Positions 1 through 8,052 are shown, numbered from the stretch's first letter. The stretch is 32,670 nt of DNA from Leptospira stimsonii (GCF_003545885.1 NZ_QHCT01000016.1:1-32670), one strand, 5' to 3'. Translations and numbers: made by a program. The notes: a model not told the origin generated them from the letters alone.

Positions 1-1
1 A

Positions 2-709
2 GGAATTCGAGTCTATGGTTTAGAAAGGCTCGTTGGTAAGAAGAAGTTAGGATTATTGCGGAATGTAGGGAAGGGATATAGGGTTTCTAAGAACACCCGT
101 GAAACTGGCAAGGAACTCATTAATCTTCTTAAAAACAGACAAAACCTACTTTATTCGTCCCCCTCAACTTTCACAAGAATTCATTCGGATCATAGTAGAA
201 GCCGGAAGAGTATCAGTAAAAAATTCCGATTCTTATTCGATGAGAATCATCTTTTCCAACTCAAACAAGCTCACATCGATTATTTGGATTTTATGGAGAC
301 AGGTCCAATGCTAAGAAAACAAAAAGAAAAGTTTTATAACTCAGTCGCTTATTCGATCTGGAATCAATTGAGTTATGAAACCGATTATAATCTATTGCAA
401 CATGACTTTAAAGATTTAACAACGCACATGCCCATGTTTCGGATTATTCAAAGATGGGCTAAACTTGGAATCGCCAATATCAAACAAGTTGGAAAGAACA
501 AATACGAAAGAAAGCAATACATACTTAAGAAACTCATACCGGAATTGCCCGACGTACTCTATACGTTTGATAGGATCAAATATGAGAATAAGGAGAAGGT
601 TGAAGAAAATATAGATATTGTTTTTGAGAATCCTACGTTTGGTGGAAGGAATAAGTACGGAATCAATAAGAAGAGAAGAATGGAATTATTAGGAGATCTG
701 AATGGCTAA
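2..709 (+). CDS. Basic hypothetical protein, 5' end outside the window
   Basis: The reading frame is open from base 2 with no stop, so this is the 3' part (about 235 codons) of a gene beginning upstream. A TTG at 56 could act as a start, but the codons before it read as plausible protein (IRVYGLERLVGKKK), so I treat the gene as running in. The product is rich in Lys, Arg and Tyr with no signal peptide or membrane segment, which suggests a nucleic-acid-binding or phage/plasmid protein. I do not recognise the family. Its stop overlaps the next start by 8 bases and that gene overlaps a third, so the three are probably translated together. Confidence 0.6.
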   Translation, partial: GIRVYGLERLVGKKKLGLLRNVGKGYRVSKNTRETGKELINLLKNRQNLLYSSPSTFTRIHSDHSRSRKSISKKFRFLFDENHLFQLKQAHIDYLDFMETGPMLRKQKEKFYNSVAYSIWNQLSYETDYNLLQHDFKDLTTHMPMFRIIQRWAKLGIANIKQVGKNKYERKQYILKKLIPELPDVLYTFDRIKYENKEKVEENIDIVFENPTFGGRNKYGINKKRRMELLGDLNG

Positions 710-1037
710 GACAGAAAAGAATCTAAAACCAAAAGCTACGTTTAAATTTACAGCAAATGATTTTTACGAGCTTCTCGATAAATACGATCGTAAGTGTGCA
801 TTAACGGGTCGAATCTTAACACCGCTGACTGCTGAAATAGAACTGAGAGAGCCGTTTAAGAAGGTCGGGATATCGGAAATAGAGAATCATTATCTGGTTG
901 ATAAGACGATTTCGTATCTCGCTCGTCATATTTCCGAGGAAGAAATCATTGAAATAGCCGCTGAGATTATTCGTTTTAGAGGTTCTGAAAAAGGATATTC
1001 TTTCTCTGAAAAGAAAACAAAGAAGGTTAGGAATTGA
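702..1037 (+). CDS. Degenerate HNH-fold small protein
   Basis: This 111-residue protein resembles phage HNH endonucleases in spacing: KCALTG at residues 31-36, a hydrophobic strand EIEL at 45-48, an N-HYLV element at 62-66, then a helix and an ISEEEI element typical of the HNH C-terminal helix. The catalytic His expected just after the IEL strand is replaced by R-E-P (49-51), and only one Cys of a possible zinc knuckle is present. It is therefore probably not an active metal-dependent nuclease and may have kept only DNA binding. It overlaps both neighbours (8 bases upstream, 4 downstream), so it sits in a translationally coupled set. The fold call is by eye and moderately confident; loss of the His is seen directly. 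Confidence 0.6.
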   Translation: MAKTEKNLKPKATFKFTANDFYELLDKYDRKCALTGRILTPLTAEIELREPFKKVGISEIENHYLVDKTISYLARHISEEEIIEIAAEIIRFRGSEKGYSFSEKKTKKVRN

Positions 1038-1657
1038 AACGAATAAGCATTGAAATTCAATTTCCGAAACATTCGATTCGAAATATCGTAGATCGACTTC
1101 GAATCAGACATTATCAAAGGATTAAATGGGCTTGGTATAGGACTCGGGAAGATGTAAGAGGGCGAACTTGGTCTCAATGTCTTAACAGAAACAAGATCAA
1201 ATTGCTTCAGCTATCTTCAAAAGAGAAAAGTGAGAGAAACGTTGATCCTTGGAAGGGATACCTTCGAATTCAAAAAATAAAACTTAAATTTTGCTACGAT
1301 CTATATACAGCCTGGCAAGAAACTGAATCGCGGATTTTGAAAAAGATGAATCAAGGGAAATTTATTAAAATTAAAGATGCACTCTGGATTCATACTTCCC
1401 GAATGCAAGTGCAGAAGTTAAAAGGAAGGTGCAGTCGAGAGCCTAAATTCAAAATTGAAAAGTATAAAATTACAAAACAAATTGATAGACTAAGAAAACG
1501 TTATCGAAGAAAGTCAATGGATCAAGATCTCTTGAATTGGAATAAAGCGATCATTGTAGCAAAATGGAAGTTCTGCGATCGATATGAAAAAAATTGGGGT
1601 GAGGCTTGCGATGTTTTGGTACAGAAGGTGAATCGGAGATTGAAAAGAATAATCTGA
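1034..1657 (+). CDS. Very basic hypothetical protein
   Basis: The start is TTG inside TTGA, overlapping the stop of the HNH-like gene, with an AGGTTAGGA stretch just upstream serving as ribosome binding site. The 207-residue product is strongly basic with many Arg/Lys and Trp residues and long predicted helices (about 135-180), and no export signal. The charge suggests binding to DNA or RNA. I do not recognise the family. It is the last gene of the three-gene overlapping set; the intergenic region after it carries the first copy of the structured repeat. Confidence 0.55.
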   Translation: MKRISIEIQFPKHSIRNIVDRLRIRHYQRIKWAWYRTREDVRGRTWSQCLNRNKIKLLQLSSKEKSERNVDPWKGYLRIQKIKLKFCYDLYTAWQETESRILKKMNQGKFIKIKDALWIHTSRMQVQKLKGRCSREPKFKIEKYKITKQIDRLRKRYRRKSMDQDLLNWNKAIIVAKWKFCDRYEKNWGEACDVLVQKVNRRLKRII

Positions 1658-1664
1658 AAACAGA

Positions 1665-1790
1665 ATCGGTGGCTTAAAAACCAATGTTTTCTACCGACAC
1701 CGATAAGTATATTATAGGACTTGGTAAAAAAAGAACTTAATTACTTTAAGGGTAAAAAAAGGATATCAAGACCTCCTGACGCGTGACTTT
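1665..1790 (+). repeat. Dispersed structured repeat, copy 1
   Basis: First of three diverged copies (others at 3840-3930 and 7648-7772). It aligns with copy 3 almost throughout: an ATCGG start, then TTTTCTACC, TATTATAGG, TGGTAAAAAAA, CTTTAAG and a closing GACGCGTGAC. Two hairpins can be drawn: ACC(1693-1695)...GGT(1723-1725) enclosing CCGATAA/TTATAGG with one mismatch, and CTTAA(1736-1740)/TTAAG(1746-1750). The bases differ from copy 3 but both stems are kept. It lies between the basic-protein gene set and the HEPN gene. Confidence 0.65.
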
Positions 1791-1856
1791 ATTGTGCTTA
1801 TAAAATTAAAAAAATAATACATCAAAGTGTCGCTAGTCGGCTAAGATCAAACAACG

Positions 1857-2843
1857 ATGGAAAAATCTAATGAAAAAGCTACTTTTGTTGCAACGTATCC
1901 ATTAGCTCCAATAAGACAAGAGAATATAGATTTGCTCGATAGAAGAGAAAGAGCAATAACAGACTTGATTAAGTTATCCGGAAAGTTACCATTATATAAT
2001 CCAGAAAATAAAAACTTTTCATTTGAAATTAATTATCAAAGTAAGAATGATAAAGAGGGGATTTCAGAGGAAAGTATTTGCTTTATCACAGAATTTGTTC
2101 CATCCGAATGCTTTGAGGCTCGAAAATTTCGGGCAGATGATCCGAATTCTGAAGAGAATATTGTTCTCCATCTGTTCAGTCACTATTTCGTTAAATTCAT
2201 TTACGATTTATTATTAATTGTTCATTTATCAGAACCAGGGGCTTTTGAATTTTATTTTGGAAAAGTGATTATAAATAATTTATATAACATAACTCTTCCA
2301 CCTTTTGGTAAAACTTTTGCAAATGCAATTGAAATGAGTAAACACATTGTTTGGCCGCCTATCGATTCTTTGCCTCTAAGTAAAGTAATAAAATTCTTTA
2401 GGAAGGGTGATGCGTTATTGCCAGGCTTTAGTTCCACGAATGTGGAACGATCCATATCAGCTTTTACTTATCTATTTACTCCACAACCTACCAACGAGCT
2501 TTTGTTAATGTGGTCAATGGTTGGAATTGAAGCTCTTTTCACAAAGGAGTCTGCTGGAATAATGGATCAAGTTCGATCGAAGATTTTTACGCTACTCGGA
2601 TCAGATGAAAAAGGCAGAAAATTAATTTCAAAAATGTATAATCTCAGATCTAAATTTTTACATGGAGGTATTGATATTCCAACCAAGAAATTCGGAACTC
2701 ATTTTATGGAGCCAGGAACCCTCCAATACGATGATGATCTCTTGAGAACAGTTGAATTTTCGCAGGTGCTTTTAGTTTCTTGCTTACAGAAAGTAATTAA
2801 ACTCGGAAAAAATCCTATCGAGTTCAATTATAAAATTGATTGA
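1857..2843 (+). CDS. ApeA-like HEPN domain protein, candidate defence RNase
   Basis: This 328-residue protein has no signal peptide. The C-terminal third looks like the HEPN domain of ApeA-type proteins: a helix with LMWSMVGIEALF (about 220-231), then after a spacer the R-x4-H motif in NLRSKFLHGG (about 263-272). In HEPN families this Arg/His pair forms a metal-independent RNase site. The N-terminal ~200 residues show no motif I know. ApeA-type proteins are single-gene abortive-infection systems, which fits its island context. It has its own upstream spacer, so it is probably a single-gene unit. The HEPN call is fairly firm; the defence role is inferred from family and neighbours. Confidence 0.65.
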   Translation: MEKSNEKATFVATYPLAPIRQENIDLLDRRERAITDLIKLSGKLPLYNPENKNFSFEINYQSKNDKEGISEESICFITEFVPSECFEARKFRADDPNSEENIVLHLFSHYFVKFIYDLLLIVHLSEPGAFEFYFGKVIINNLYNITLPPFGKTFANAIEMSKHIVWPPIDSLPLSKVIKFFRKGDALLPGFSSTNVERSISAFTYLFTPQPTNELLLMWSMVGIEALFTKESAGIMDQVRSKIFTLLGSDEKGRKLISKMYNLRSKFLHGGIDIPTKKFGTHFMEPGTLQYDDDLLRTVEFSQVLLVSCLQKVIKLGKNPIEFNYKID

Positions 2844-2932
2844 GATTTTTATTCGTCTAACATCAGTTCTTTGAACTTTAAAATTGCCGATTAATAGTTA
2901 TTAAAAACCCTTTCAATAATAACAAACTTATT

Positions 2933-3821
2933 ATGAATTTTACAAATGATCTTCTATTGATGGCTCGTGCATATTTCACATCGCGCGGTATTCAAATTCC
3001 GGACGCAGATAAACCAGATAAAATTTTACGGCTTTACTTGAACTCAGTATCAAAATTGGTCTCGGCACAACCGAGGAAAGTTCTGTCTTCAAAAGAATTG
3101 TCTATTAAGCGAAGCCGACTTAATTTAGAAGATCAAAATGCAATCACTGAAATTCTTGAAAAAATCAAATCCGGTAATAACTTTGAAGGCCACCTCAGTA
3201 GTTATGCCTTTAAACAGGATTATAATGATCTTCTATTAAACGATTGGAAGATAAACCATTTTCACATTTCAAACAAAAAGAAATCACCTTCAGACTTTTT
3301 CTACAAACGTGCGGATTTTACTTCTCTTCATTTTCTTCAATCCGGAATTTGCTTATCTAATTGATATCAGACCTCATAATGAAGATTATGTTTTTGCTAA
3401 AAAACAACTAATCGAAATTCTGTATTCGAATTGGCCTGAACTCCTTGAGCCTTTTCGATTGCGGGGAATTGGACGTGGATCACTGGAACCCAATGAAGAA
3501 AACCGTCAGAAGTTAAGAAAATTAGGTTTGAATCTAATGATAACAATTGAGGACAAAGTCTATGCACCAATCGGTGGTGGTATGAGTTCGAATGGAACAA
3601 ATATTATGGATGTCTTTGAGGTTGATCGAATGCTTGATATCTTGCCTTTAATTCAAAAGTATTTCGAAGATACCAATTTTAATGAAATCAAAACTGCTTT
3701 TCAGGATAACAATATCCCGATTCCAACTAAGTTCGAGTTGCGCCTTGTAGGTTTAGGTGATGGTTTCGTATTTAGAGAAATGTCCTCTGGAATTCAGTTT
3801 CACTGGAATTTCAGCTCCTGA
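2933..3821 (+). pseudogene. Hypothetical gene split by a +1 frameshift
   Basis: Two overlapping frames (2933-3364 and 3309-3821) read as one protein if one base is skipped near 3320: the first gives ...FFYKRADF and the second continues LLFIFFNPEFAYLIDIR. The second frame has no good start of its own; its GTG lies inside the first and has no ribosome binding site. The joined product would be about 295 residues, with a conserved-looking centre (LLLNDWKINHFHIS, then NWPELLEPFRLRG) that I have an impression of having seen in uncharacterised phage/island proteins but cannot name. The site resembles no classical programmed +1 signal, so disruption or a sequencing error is most likely. Confidence 0.65.
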
Positions 3822-3837
3822 TCATTTTCTTATCAGG
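3817..3837 (+). other. Small hairpin at the end of the split gene
   Basis: CCTGAT and ATCAGG form a 6-bp stem around a 9-base loop overlapping the stop codon. No T-tract follows, so it is at best a weak terminator. The second repeat copy starts three bases later. Confidence 0.35.
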
Positions 3838-3839
3838 TA

Positions 3840-3930
3840 ATCGGCGGATTAAAATTCAGTGCTTTCTATCAACCTCTATAATTACTTTAGGAGGATAGAA
3901 GGGAAACCTAGGCCTTACGACGCGCTCCCT
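3840..3930 (+). repeat. Dispersed structured repeat, copy 2 (internally deleted)
   Basis: It shares the left part (ATCGGCGGATTAAAA, AGTGCTTTCTATCAACC, TCTATAA) and right part (ACTTTAGG..., CTTACGACGCGCTCCC) with copies 1 and 3, but lacks the roughly 35-base middle containing TATTATAGG and GGTAAAAAAA. Both conserved hairpins lose an arm. It follows the split gene. A 64-codon open frame over its right part (3859-4053) is judged spurious. Confidence 0.6.
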
Positions 3931-4077
3931 TTTACATTATCCGTTCCTTTGTCATTATTCTCATTCTTCCAATATTTAACCGGAACGTCTTTGCTTCGGA
4001 AGCTCCCCTCTGAGCTTGATTGGTCTATTTTTGTATATTCGATCGATATCTAACAATCGTTCAAATCTTGTAGCAAA

Positions 4078-4104
4078 GTAGATACGTTCCTCGGCGTTAT
4101 CTAC
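4078..4104 (+). other. Hairpin upstream of the 57-aa gene
   Basis: GTAGATA (4078-4084) and TATCTAC (4098-4104) form a perfect 7-bp stem with a 13-base loop. It lies in the otherwise gene-free stretch 3931-4236, where I see no other gene. No T-tract follows. Its role is unknown. Confidence 0.35.
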
Positions 4105-4236
4105 ATTTCTAATTTCTTATATTAGAAAAATACTCGAACCCAATTTTGAATTTTAGAAAGATGGCATATAGAGACATAATCCTTCCTTGTTCGTGAGCTT
4201 TTCGGGATTCATATATTTGAATCTAGGTAGGTAAAT

Positions 4237-4410
4237 ATGGCGACAAATCCACCAAAAGGTGATGGTCATCGGAATGGAATGGTCAAAGGCCGCTCCCAAG
4301 TAAAGAATCCTTTAACGGGTAATTACGTTAAAAGGGATACTGAAACAGGACGGTTCATCGACCAGAAGTCCGATGGAGAACCTTTTAAGGGAGTTCGGAA
4401 GGAGAAGTAG
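4237..4410 (+). CDS. Conserved 57-aa small protein
   Basis: An ATG preceded by AGGTAGGT opens a 57-residue frame ending at TAG 4408-4410. The product reads PPKGDGHRNG (5-14), SQVKNP, TGNYVKRDTETGRF and a GEPFKGVRKEK end. This pattern matches, from memory, a small protein family of unknown function found widely in bacteria and often near mobile DNA. It is hydrophilic, Lys/Gly-rich and probably largely extended. It is a single-gene unit closed by a strong palindrome 42 bases downstream. Recognition of the family is good; no function is known to me. Confidence 0.75.
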   Translation: MATNPPKGDGHRNGMVKGRSQVKNPLTGNYVKRDTETGRFIDQKSDGEPFKGVRKEK

Positions 4411-4451
4411 GCGCTTCCCCCTCCGATTAAGCGAAAATTGATTTTGAAGCG

Positions 4452-4470
4452 ACTGGGGAAATTCCCCAGT
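4452..4470 (+). terminator. Palindromic terminator after the 57-aa gene
   Basis: ACTGGGGAA and TTCCCCAGT form a perfect GC-rich 9-bp inverted repeat with one central base, followed by TGTTTCCATTTT. It separates the small gene from the SIR2 operon. The T-run is broken, so this is a moderate call. Confidence 0.5.
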
Positions 4471-4597
4471 TGTTTCCATTTTGAAGAAATTTGAGTTTGT
4501 GTACAAGTATAATTTGTAGTCGTCGACAACAATATCTATTTAAAGTGAAAGTTCTAGTTTGGCTACAAGACGTGACGTTTTAACATGCAAAAAGATT

Positions 4598-5632
4598 ATG
4601 ATAGATGAAGTTTTTATACTTGGAGCTGGTTTTAGCCATTCTTATTGCAAAGATCTAATGCCTCTTACGGATGATCTTGTTAACTTTGTACTTTTTGATC
4701 ATGGGAATTCTGAAAAACGTGAATTCTATCGCTTAACCGAATTTATAAAAGATTTTTTCAGCCCTGATTCTGAAAAAGTTAATTTTGAAAAGCTCGCTAC
4801 TTTTCTACTTTCAAATCCATTTCAATCTTCCGGAGAAACTGTAGAAACTTATCGAGAGCTATATATAGATTTATTATCATTAATTGCTGATATTTACGGA
4901 AATCCGACGATTCATGAGAAAGAAGATGGTTTCGAGAATAGGAAGATTTTAGAAAAATTTTCTAAAAGAATTAAGGAAAGCGAAACTCCAATAATTAGTT
5001 TTAACTACGATACTATTATCGAACATTTCTTACTGAAAGATGACGACTGGGATTTGGCTACTGGTTATTCTCTTCCAGTATATGATTTCTTTACGAACGA
5101 AAAGCATAACCGAGATCTTAGAAAGAATAATAATACAAGATTATTGAAACTTCACGGCTCATTGAATTGGGGAATACCCCCAGAGGAAATTTATAATCAG
5201 ACTGTTGAGAAAATTTATCTTAGTAAATATCAACCAGATATGCCTATACATGAAAATTATATATCAGGTTATTTTAACGAGCCATATAAGCTATATCCTT
5301 TCATAATTCCACCTGTTTCTGGTAAAACGTATCAAAGTAAAATAATTAGAAATTTATGGCATCAAGCAAAATATGCAATTATGACTGCAAAGCAAATACA
5401 TATAATTGGATATTCTCTTCCAGAGTCAGATACTTTAGTTGAATTTCTTTTTAGAGCAGGCGCAGGAATCCCTCCTGAACCAAATCGAAAGAAAATAAGA
5501 GTTGTTGCTCCAAGTTTTACAGAAATTCAAAAGCTAAGAATTGAAAAAGTTTTTCAGACAGAAAAACATGAACACGATATTCAGTTCGTAAATATGGATG
5601 CGATGGAATATTTATCAACTTTTGAAAATTAG
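4598..5632 (+). CDS. SIR2-like NADase-type protein, candidate defence effector
   Basis: The 344-residue protein begins with the SIR2 nucleotide-binding strand: VFILGAGFS at residues 5-13 (GAGxS), then SFNYD (134-138, the N-x-D element), LHGSLNW with the likely catalytic His at 186, and a late IIGYSLPESD element. These are marks of the SIR2_2 family whose members deplete NAD+ in systems such as Thoeris ThsA and DSR. I chose ATG 4598 because it puts the Rossmann strand at the N-terminus; a TTG at 4559 would add 13 residues with no better binding site. It is the first of three genes with two 32-base gaps, so probably the first gene of an operon. NADase activity is family inference. Confidence 0.8.
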   Translation: MIDEVFILGAGFSHSYCKDLMPLTDDLVNFVLFDHGNSEKREFYRLTEFIKDFFSPDSEKVNFEKLATFLLSNPFQSSGETVETYRELYIDLLSLIADIYGNPTIHEKEDGFENRKILEKFSKRIKESETPIISFNYDTIIEHFLLKDDDWDLATGYSLPVYDFFTNEKHNRDLRKNNNTRLLKLHGSLNWGIPPEEIYNQTVEKIYLSKYQPDMPIHENYISGYFNEPYKLYPFIIPPVSGKTYQSKIIRNLWHQAKYAIMTAKQIHIIGYSLPESDTLVEFLFRAGAGIPPEPNRKKIRVVAPSFTEIQKLRIEKVFQTEKHEHDIQFVNMDAMEYLSTFEN

Positions 5633-5664
5633 AGAATGGTTTTATTCATTTTAAGGATACATTC

Positions 5665-6252
5665 ATGAAATTAAATAAATATGAGAAAATAGTCGAAAAA
5701 TATTTAATATCATTTGATTTAGAAGTTGAAAAAATTGAAGAAAACCATTATCCAAATCAAAGAGTTCCTGATTTTAGAGTATCATCTAAAGACGGTAAAT
5801 TATTTTTTGTTGAAGTTAAATCTCCTGAGCTACTGTTAAATCAAGAGTCTGGTGGTTATTCTTTTAGAACGACGGAAAACAAATTATTTAGAATCGTTTA
5901 TGATTCGATTGCGCAGTTTAAAACATTCAATAGTTTGCATATGGTGCCGAATGTGCTAATAATCACATCTTCAGATTTTCAATTAAATTTTAGTAATTTT
6001 TGGCAAAGCATAAATGGGTCGATGAGCGTTCAGGGAGAAGAAGTTTATAATATTCGTTCTCGAAAAGACTTTCAAGTTATGCGAAATAACCTAAAGAATA
6101 TAGATTTAATTATTTGGCATCAGATTGGAAATGATTCGATCTACGAGACAGTTCACTTCGTGAATCCAACCACTGAAAATGGTCGGAATTTGCTTATTCT
6201 CAATCAAATATTTAATCTTTCGAATCTTAAAAAAAATCCAAGAATAAATTGA
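5665..6252 (+). CDS. PD-(D/E)xK nuclease-like protein
   Basis: This 195-residue protein shows the restriction-endonuclease core: a leading helix (1-20), VPDFRV with Asp 36, and FFVEVKS with Glu 50 and Lys 52, giving P-D-x13-E-V-K. The spacing and the following helix fit a Mg2+-dependent nuclease active site. The rest is mixed alpha/beta with no second domain. It starts 32 bases after the SIR2 gene and ends 32 bases before the AlbA_2 gene, all on one strand, so it is probably co-transcribed. It could cleave invading nucleic acid or be the sensing partner of the SIR2 protein. The core is clear; the substrate is unknown. Confidence 0.7.
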   Translation: MKLNKYEKIVEKYLISFDLEVEKIEENHYPNQRVPDFRVSSKDGKLFFVEVKSPELLLNQESGGYSFRTTENKLFRIVYDSIAQFKTFNSLHMVPNVLIITSSDFQLNFSNFWQSINGSMSVQGEEVYNIRSRKDFQVMRNNLKNIDLIIWHQIGNDSIYETVHFVNPTTENGRNLLILNQIFNLSNLKKNPRIN

Positions 6253-6284
6253 ATAGTCATAAATAGTATTTTTTTTATTAACCT

Positions 6285-7415
6285 ATGAACGATGAATATT
6301 TTACTCGCTTTTTATTTGAATCAGAAAGCGATTCTTTAGATTTCAAAAGAGATCAGTATAAATTTACAAATGCTTCGGACGAGGAAAAATCTAAATTACT
6401 TAAAGACATTTTAGCTATGGCCAATTCTTGGAGGCAAAGTGACGGTTATATTGTTTTAGGAGTATTAGATAAAGCAGAAAAGCCTAATGAGCTATTTGGA
6501 ATTACCGAACATATTGATGATGCAAAATTTCAGCAATTTGTAACTGGAAAAGTAAACCGAATTTGTAATTTTCAATACAAAACCTATCCTTTTGAAAATA
6601 AGACCTTTGGAATTTTTAAAATCCCAGTTCAAACGAGGCCAATTTATCTAAATAAGGATTATGGAACTTTAAAGAAAAATATTGTTTATGTTCGACGAGG
6701 GTCATCCACCGCGGAGGCTAATCTTGAAGAAATTAGCTTAATGGGGAATTCACTGCATTACGGAAGAAAACTCCCGGAATTGGATATTAATATTTTTAAG
6801 CGTGAAGGGGACCCGAATTTAAATAAGTCATTATCATATTCCACGAAAATGCTTAAGATATCTGATAAGATTCCGGATTTCCTAATTAGATCGGATTCGT
6901 TATACTCATTTCCAATGCATTCGAACGAAGATTACTTTAGAGATGTAATTGAGTATTTTAATTTTTCAATGGCTTATGCATCTTTAAAAATTCAGATTGA
7001 AAATAAGGGTGATATCGAGGCGAAAAATTTAAAGATCGAACTTTCAATTCTTGATACAGATATAGATATAATTCAGGATGGTGACGAGCCTGGAGAGCCA
7101 ACTCAAGATTCAATGCAAAAAGCTCTGAGCTTGAGTAAGGCAATTTCTCTAAGTGATATAAATATAGTTAGGAAAGCTAATAAAATAATCATTTACTCTT
7201 CAATTGAAACGCTTCATGCAAAAAGGAATCTTGATCTTTCTGGTGTTATATATATCAACCCTCATCGCAAAAGAAAATTAATAATAGAATCTAAGTTATA
7301 TTGCGATGGATTGGAAGTTCCTTTCTTACATAATCTGGAGATTATATTTGAACATGACGAAATAGAAGTAACATGGGAAGATTTTAAGAAGGTGCATTTT
7401 AAAAAGAAATCTTAA
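6285..7415 (+). CDS. Schlafen/AlbA_2 domain protein with C-terminal beta domain
   Basis: Residues about 10-150 match the Schlafen AlbA_2 domain: SDSLDFKRD (the E/D-F-K element), a helix KDILAMANSW, GYIVLGV, and later YVRRGSSTAEA, the usual closing RRGSST motif. Members bind nucleic acids or act as RNases, and occur in transcriptional regulators and defence proteins. The remaining ~220 residues look like a beta-sandwich (KIQIENKGDIEAKNLKIEL) plus a charged tail, with no helix-turn-helix visible. As third gene of the SIR2/nuclease set it could be a sensor, an RNA-targeting effector or a regulator. The domain call is firm; the role is inference. Confidence 0.75.
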   Translation: MNDEYFTRFLFESESDSLDFKRDQYKFTNASDEEKSKLLKDILAMANSWRQSDGYIVLGVLDKAEKPNELFGITEHIDDAKFQQFVTGKVNRICNFQYKTYPFENKTFGIFKIPVQTRPIYLNKDYGTLKKNIVYVRRGSSTAEANLEEISLMGNSLHYGRKLPELDINIFKREGDPNLNKSLSYSTKMLKISDKIPDFLIRSDSLYSFPMHSNEDYFRDVIEYFNFSMAYASLKIQIENKGDIEAKNLKIELSILDTDIDIIQDGDEPGEPTQDSMQKALSLSKAISLSDINIVRKANKIIIYSSIETLHAKRNLDLSGVIYINPHRKRKLIIESKLYCDGLEVPFLHNLEIIFEHDEIEVTWEDFKKVHFKKKS

Positions 7416-7647
7416 AAGAAAATTTTTAGCATCAAGCTCGAATTCGTAAATTTTGAAGCGAAGTTGTATTTTCTTGTGATGGTCCCAGAAAGTCGGATGA
7501 ATGGAAATTATGCATAGTAATCGTCATATCAGGTGCGAATCCTACTCAGCAATTATTACTTACAATGGAAAAGAATGACGGGTGTTTCTTCGAGTAATGC
7601 TTTACTAATGTTTTGGACTTATCCGTGAAAGTACATTTCCAAAGCAT
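7416..7647. other. Gene-free spacer before the third repeat
   Basis: No open frame of credible length, RNA gene or strong hairpin was seen. It forms, with the following repeat, a 382-base stretch between the AlbA_2 stop and the XRE stop. Confidence 0.5.
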
Positions 7648-7772
7648 ATCGGCATCGTAAAAACAAGTGCTTTTCTACCAACCTCTATAAGGATATTATA
7701 GGTCATGGTAAAAAAAACCTTAAATGGCTTTAAGTGTGAAAGGAGACACCAAAACTTTACGATGCGCTTTCC
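7648..7772 (+). repeat. Dispersed structured repeat, copy 3
   Basis: The clearest copy. Hairpin 1: ACC(7677-7679)...GGT(7707-7709) enclosing CCTCTATAA and TTATAGG, pairing with a two-base bulge. Hairpin 2: CTTAAA(7719-7724), loop TGGC, TTTAAG(7729-7734), perfect 6 bp. A run of seven A follows hairpin 1, and the element closes with TTACGATGCGCTTTCC, matching the right ends of the other copies. It lies just past the 3' end of the XRE gene, which is on the opposite strand. Confidence 0.65.
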
Positions 7773-7797
7773 AAAATGGAAAGAGGATTTCTCTCTT

Positions 7798-8052
7798 TTA
7801 CTTTTCTTTATTTGATTGCGTTTTAGTTTTTTCCTCTAAACTTACATCGAAAATTTCCTTTGGATGAACCCCAAGGTTTCTCGCTATAACAAAAATGCTC
7901 TCAATATTAGGAGACGTTTCGCCGGATTCAATTCTCTGGTAGGTTCTGACACCTATCTTTAGTCCAGCTGCACCCTCTTGGGTAATTTTCTTCTTAAGCC
8001 TGATCTCTTTTATCTTATTTGCAACTAATGCTTTAAATTTAACAAATTCCAC
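7798..8052 (-). CDS. XRE-family transcriptional regulator
   Basis: The 84-residue protein is essentially one Cro/C1-type helix-turn-helix: FKALVANKIKEIRLKKKITQ, recognition helix GVRTYQRIESGE (about 34-45), then SPNIESIFVIARNLGV and a short charged tail. It begins at GTG. It is divergent from the TM2 gene across a 126-base gap containing a perfect 5+2+5 palindrome beside a TATAAT, so it may repress that promoter and its own. Small XRE proteins of this kind often control mobile-element genes. Confidence 0.8.
   Translation of the reverse strand: MEFVKFKALVANKIKEIRLKKKITQEGAAGLKIGVRTYQRIESGETSPNIESIFVIARNLGVHPKEIFDVSLEEKTKTQSNKEK

Noticed and set aside
3859..4053. 64-codon open frame
   Set aside because: It overlaps repeat copy 2, lacks a ribosome binding site, and its composition does not look like a protein.
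4312..4532. Minus-strand open frames over the 57-aa gene
   Set aside because: They are shadows of the small plus-strand gene and its terminator.
6285..7415. AlbA_2 protein as a plain transcriptional regulator
   Set aside because: No helix-turn-helix is visible in the C-terminal part, which looks like a beta-sandwich, so a simple regulator role was not assigned.
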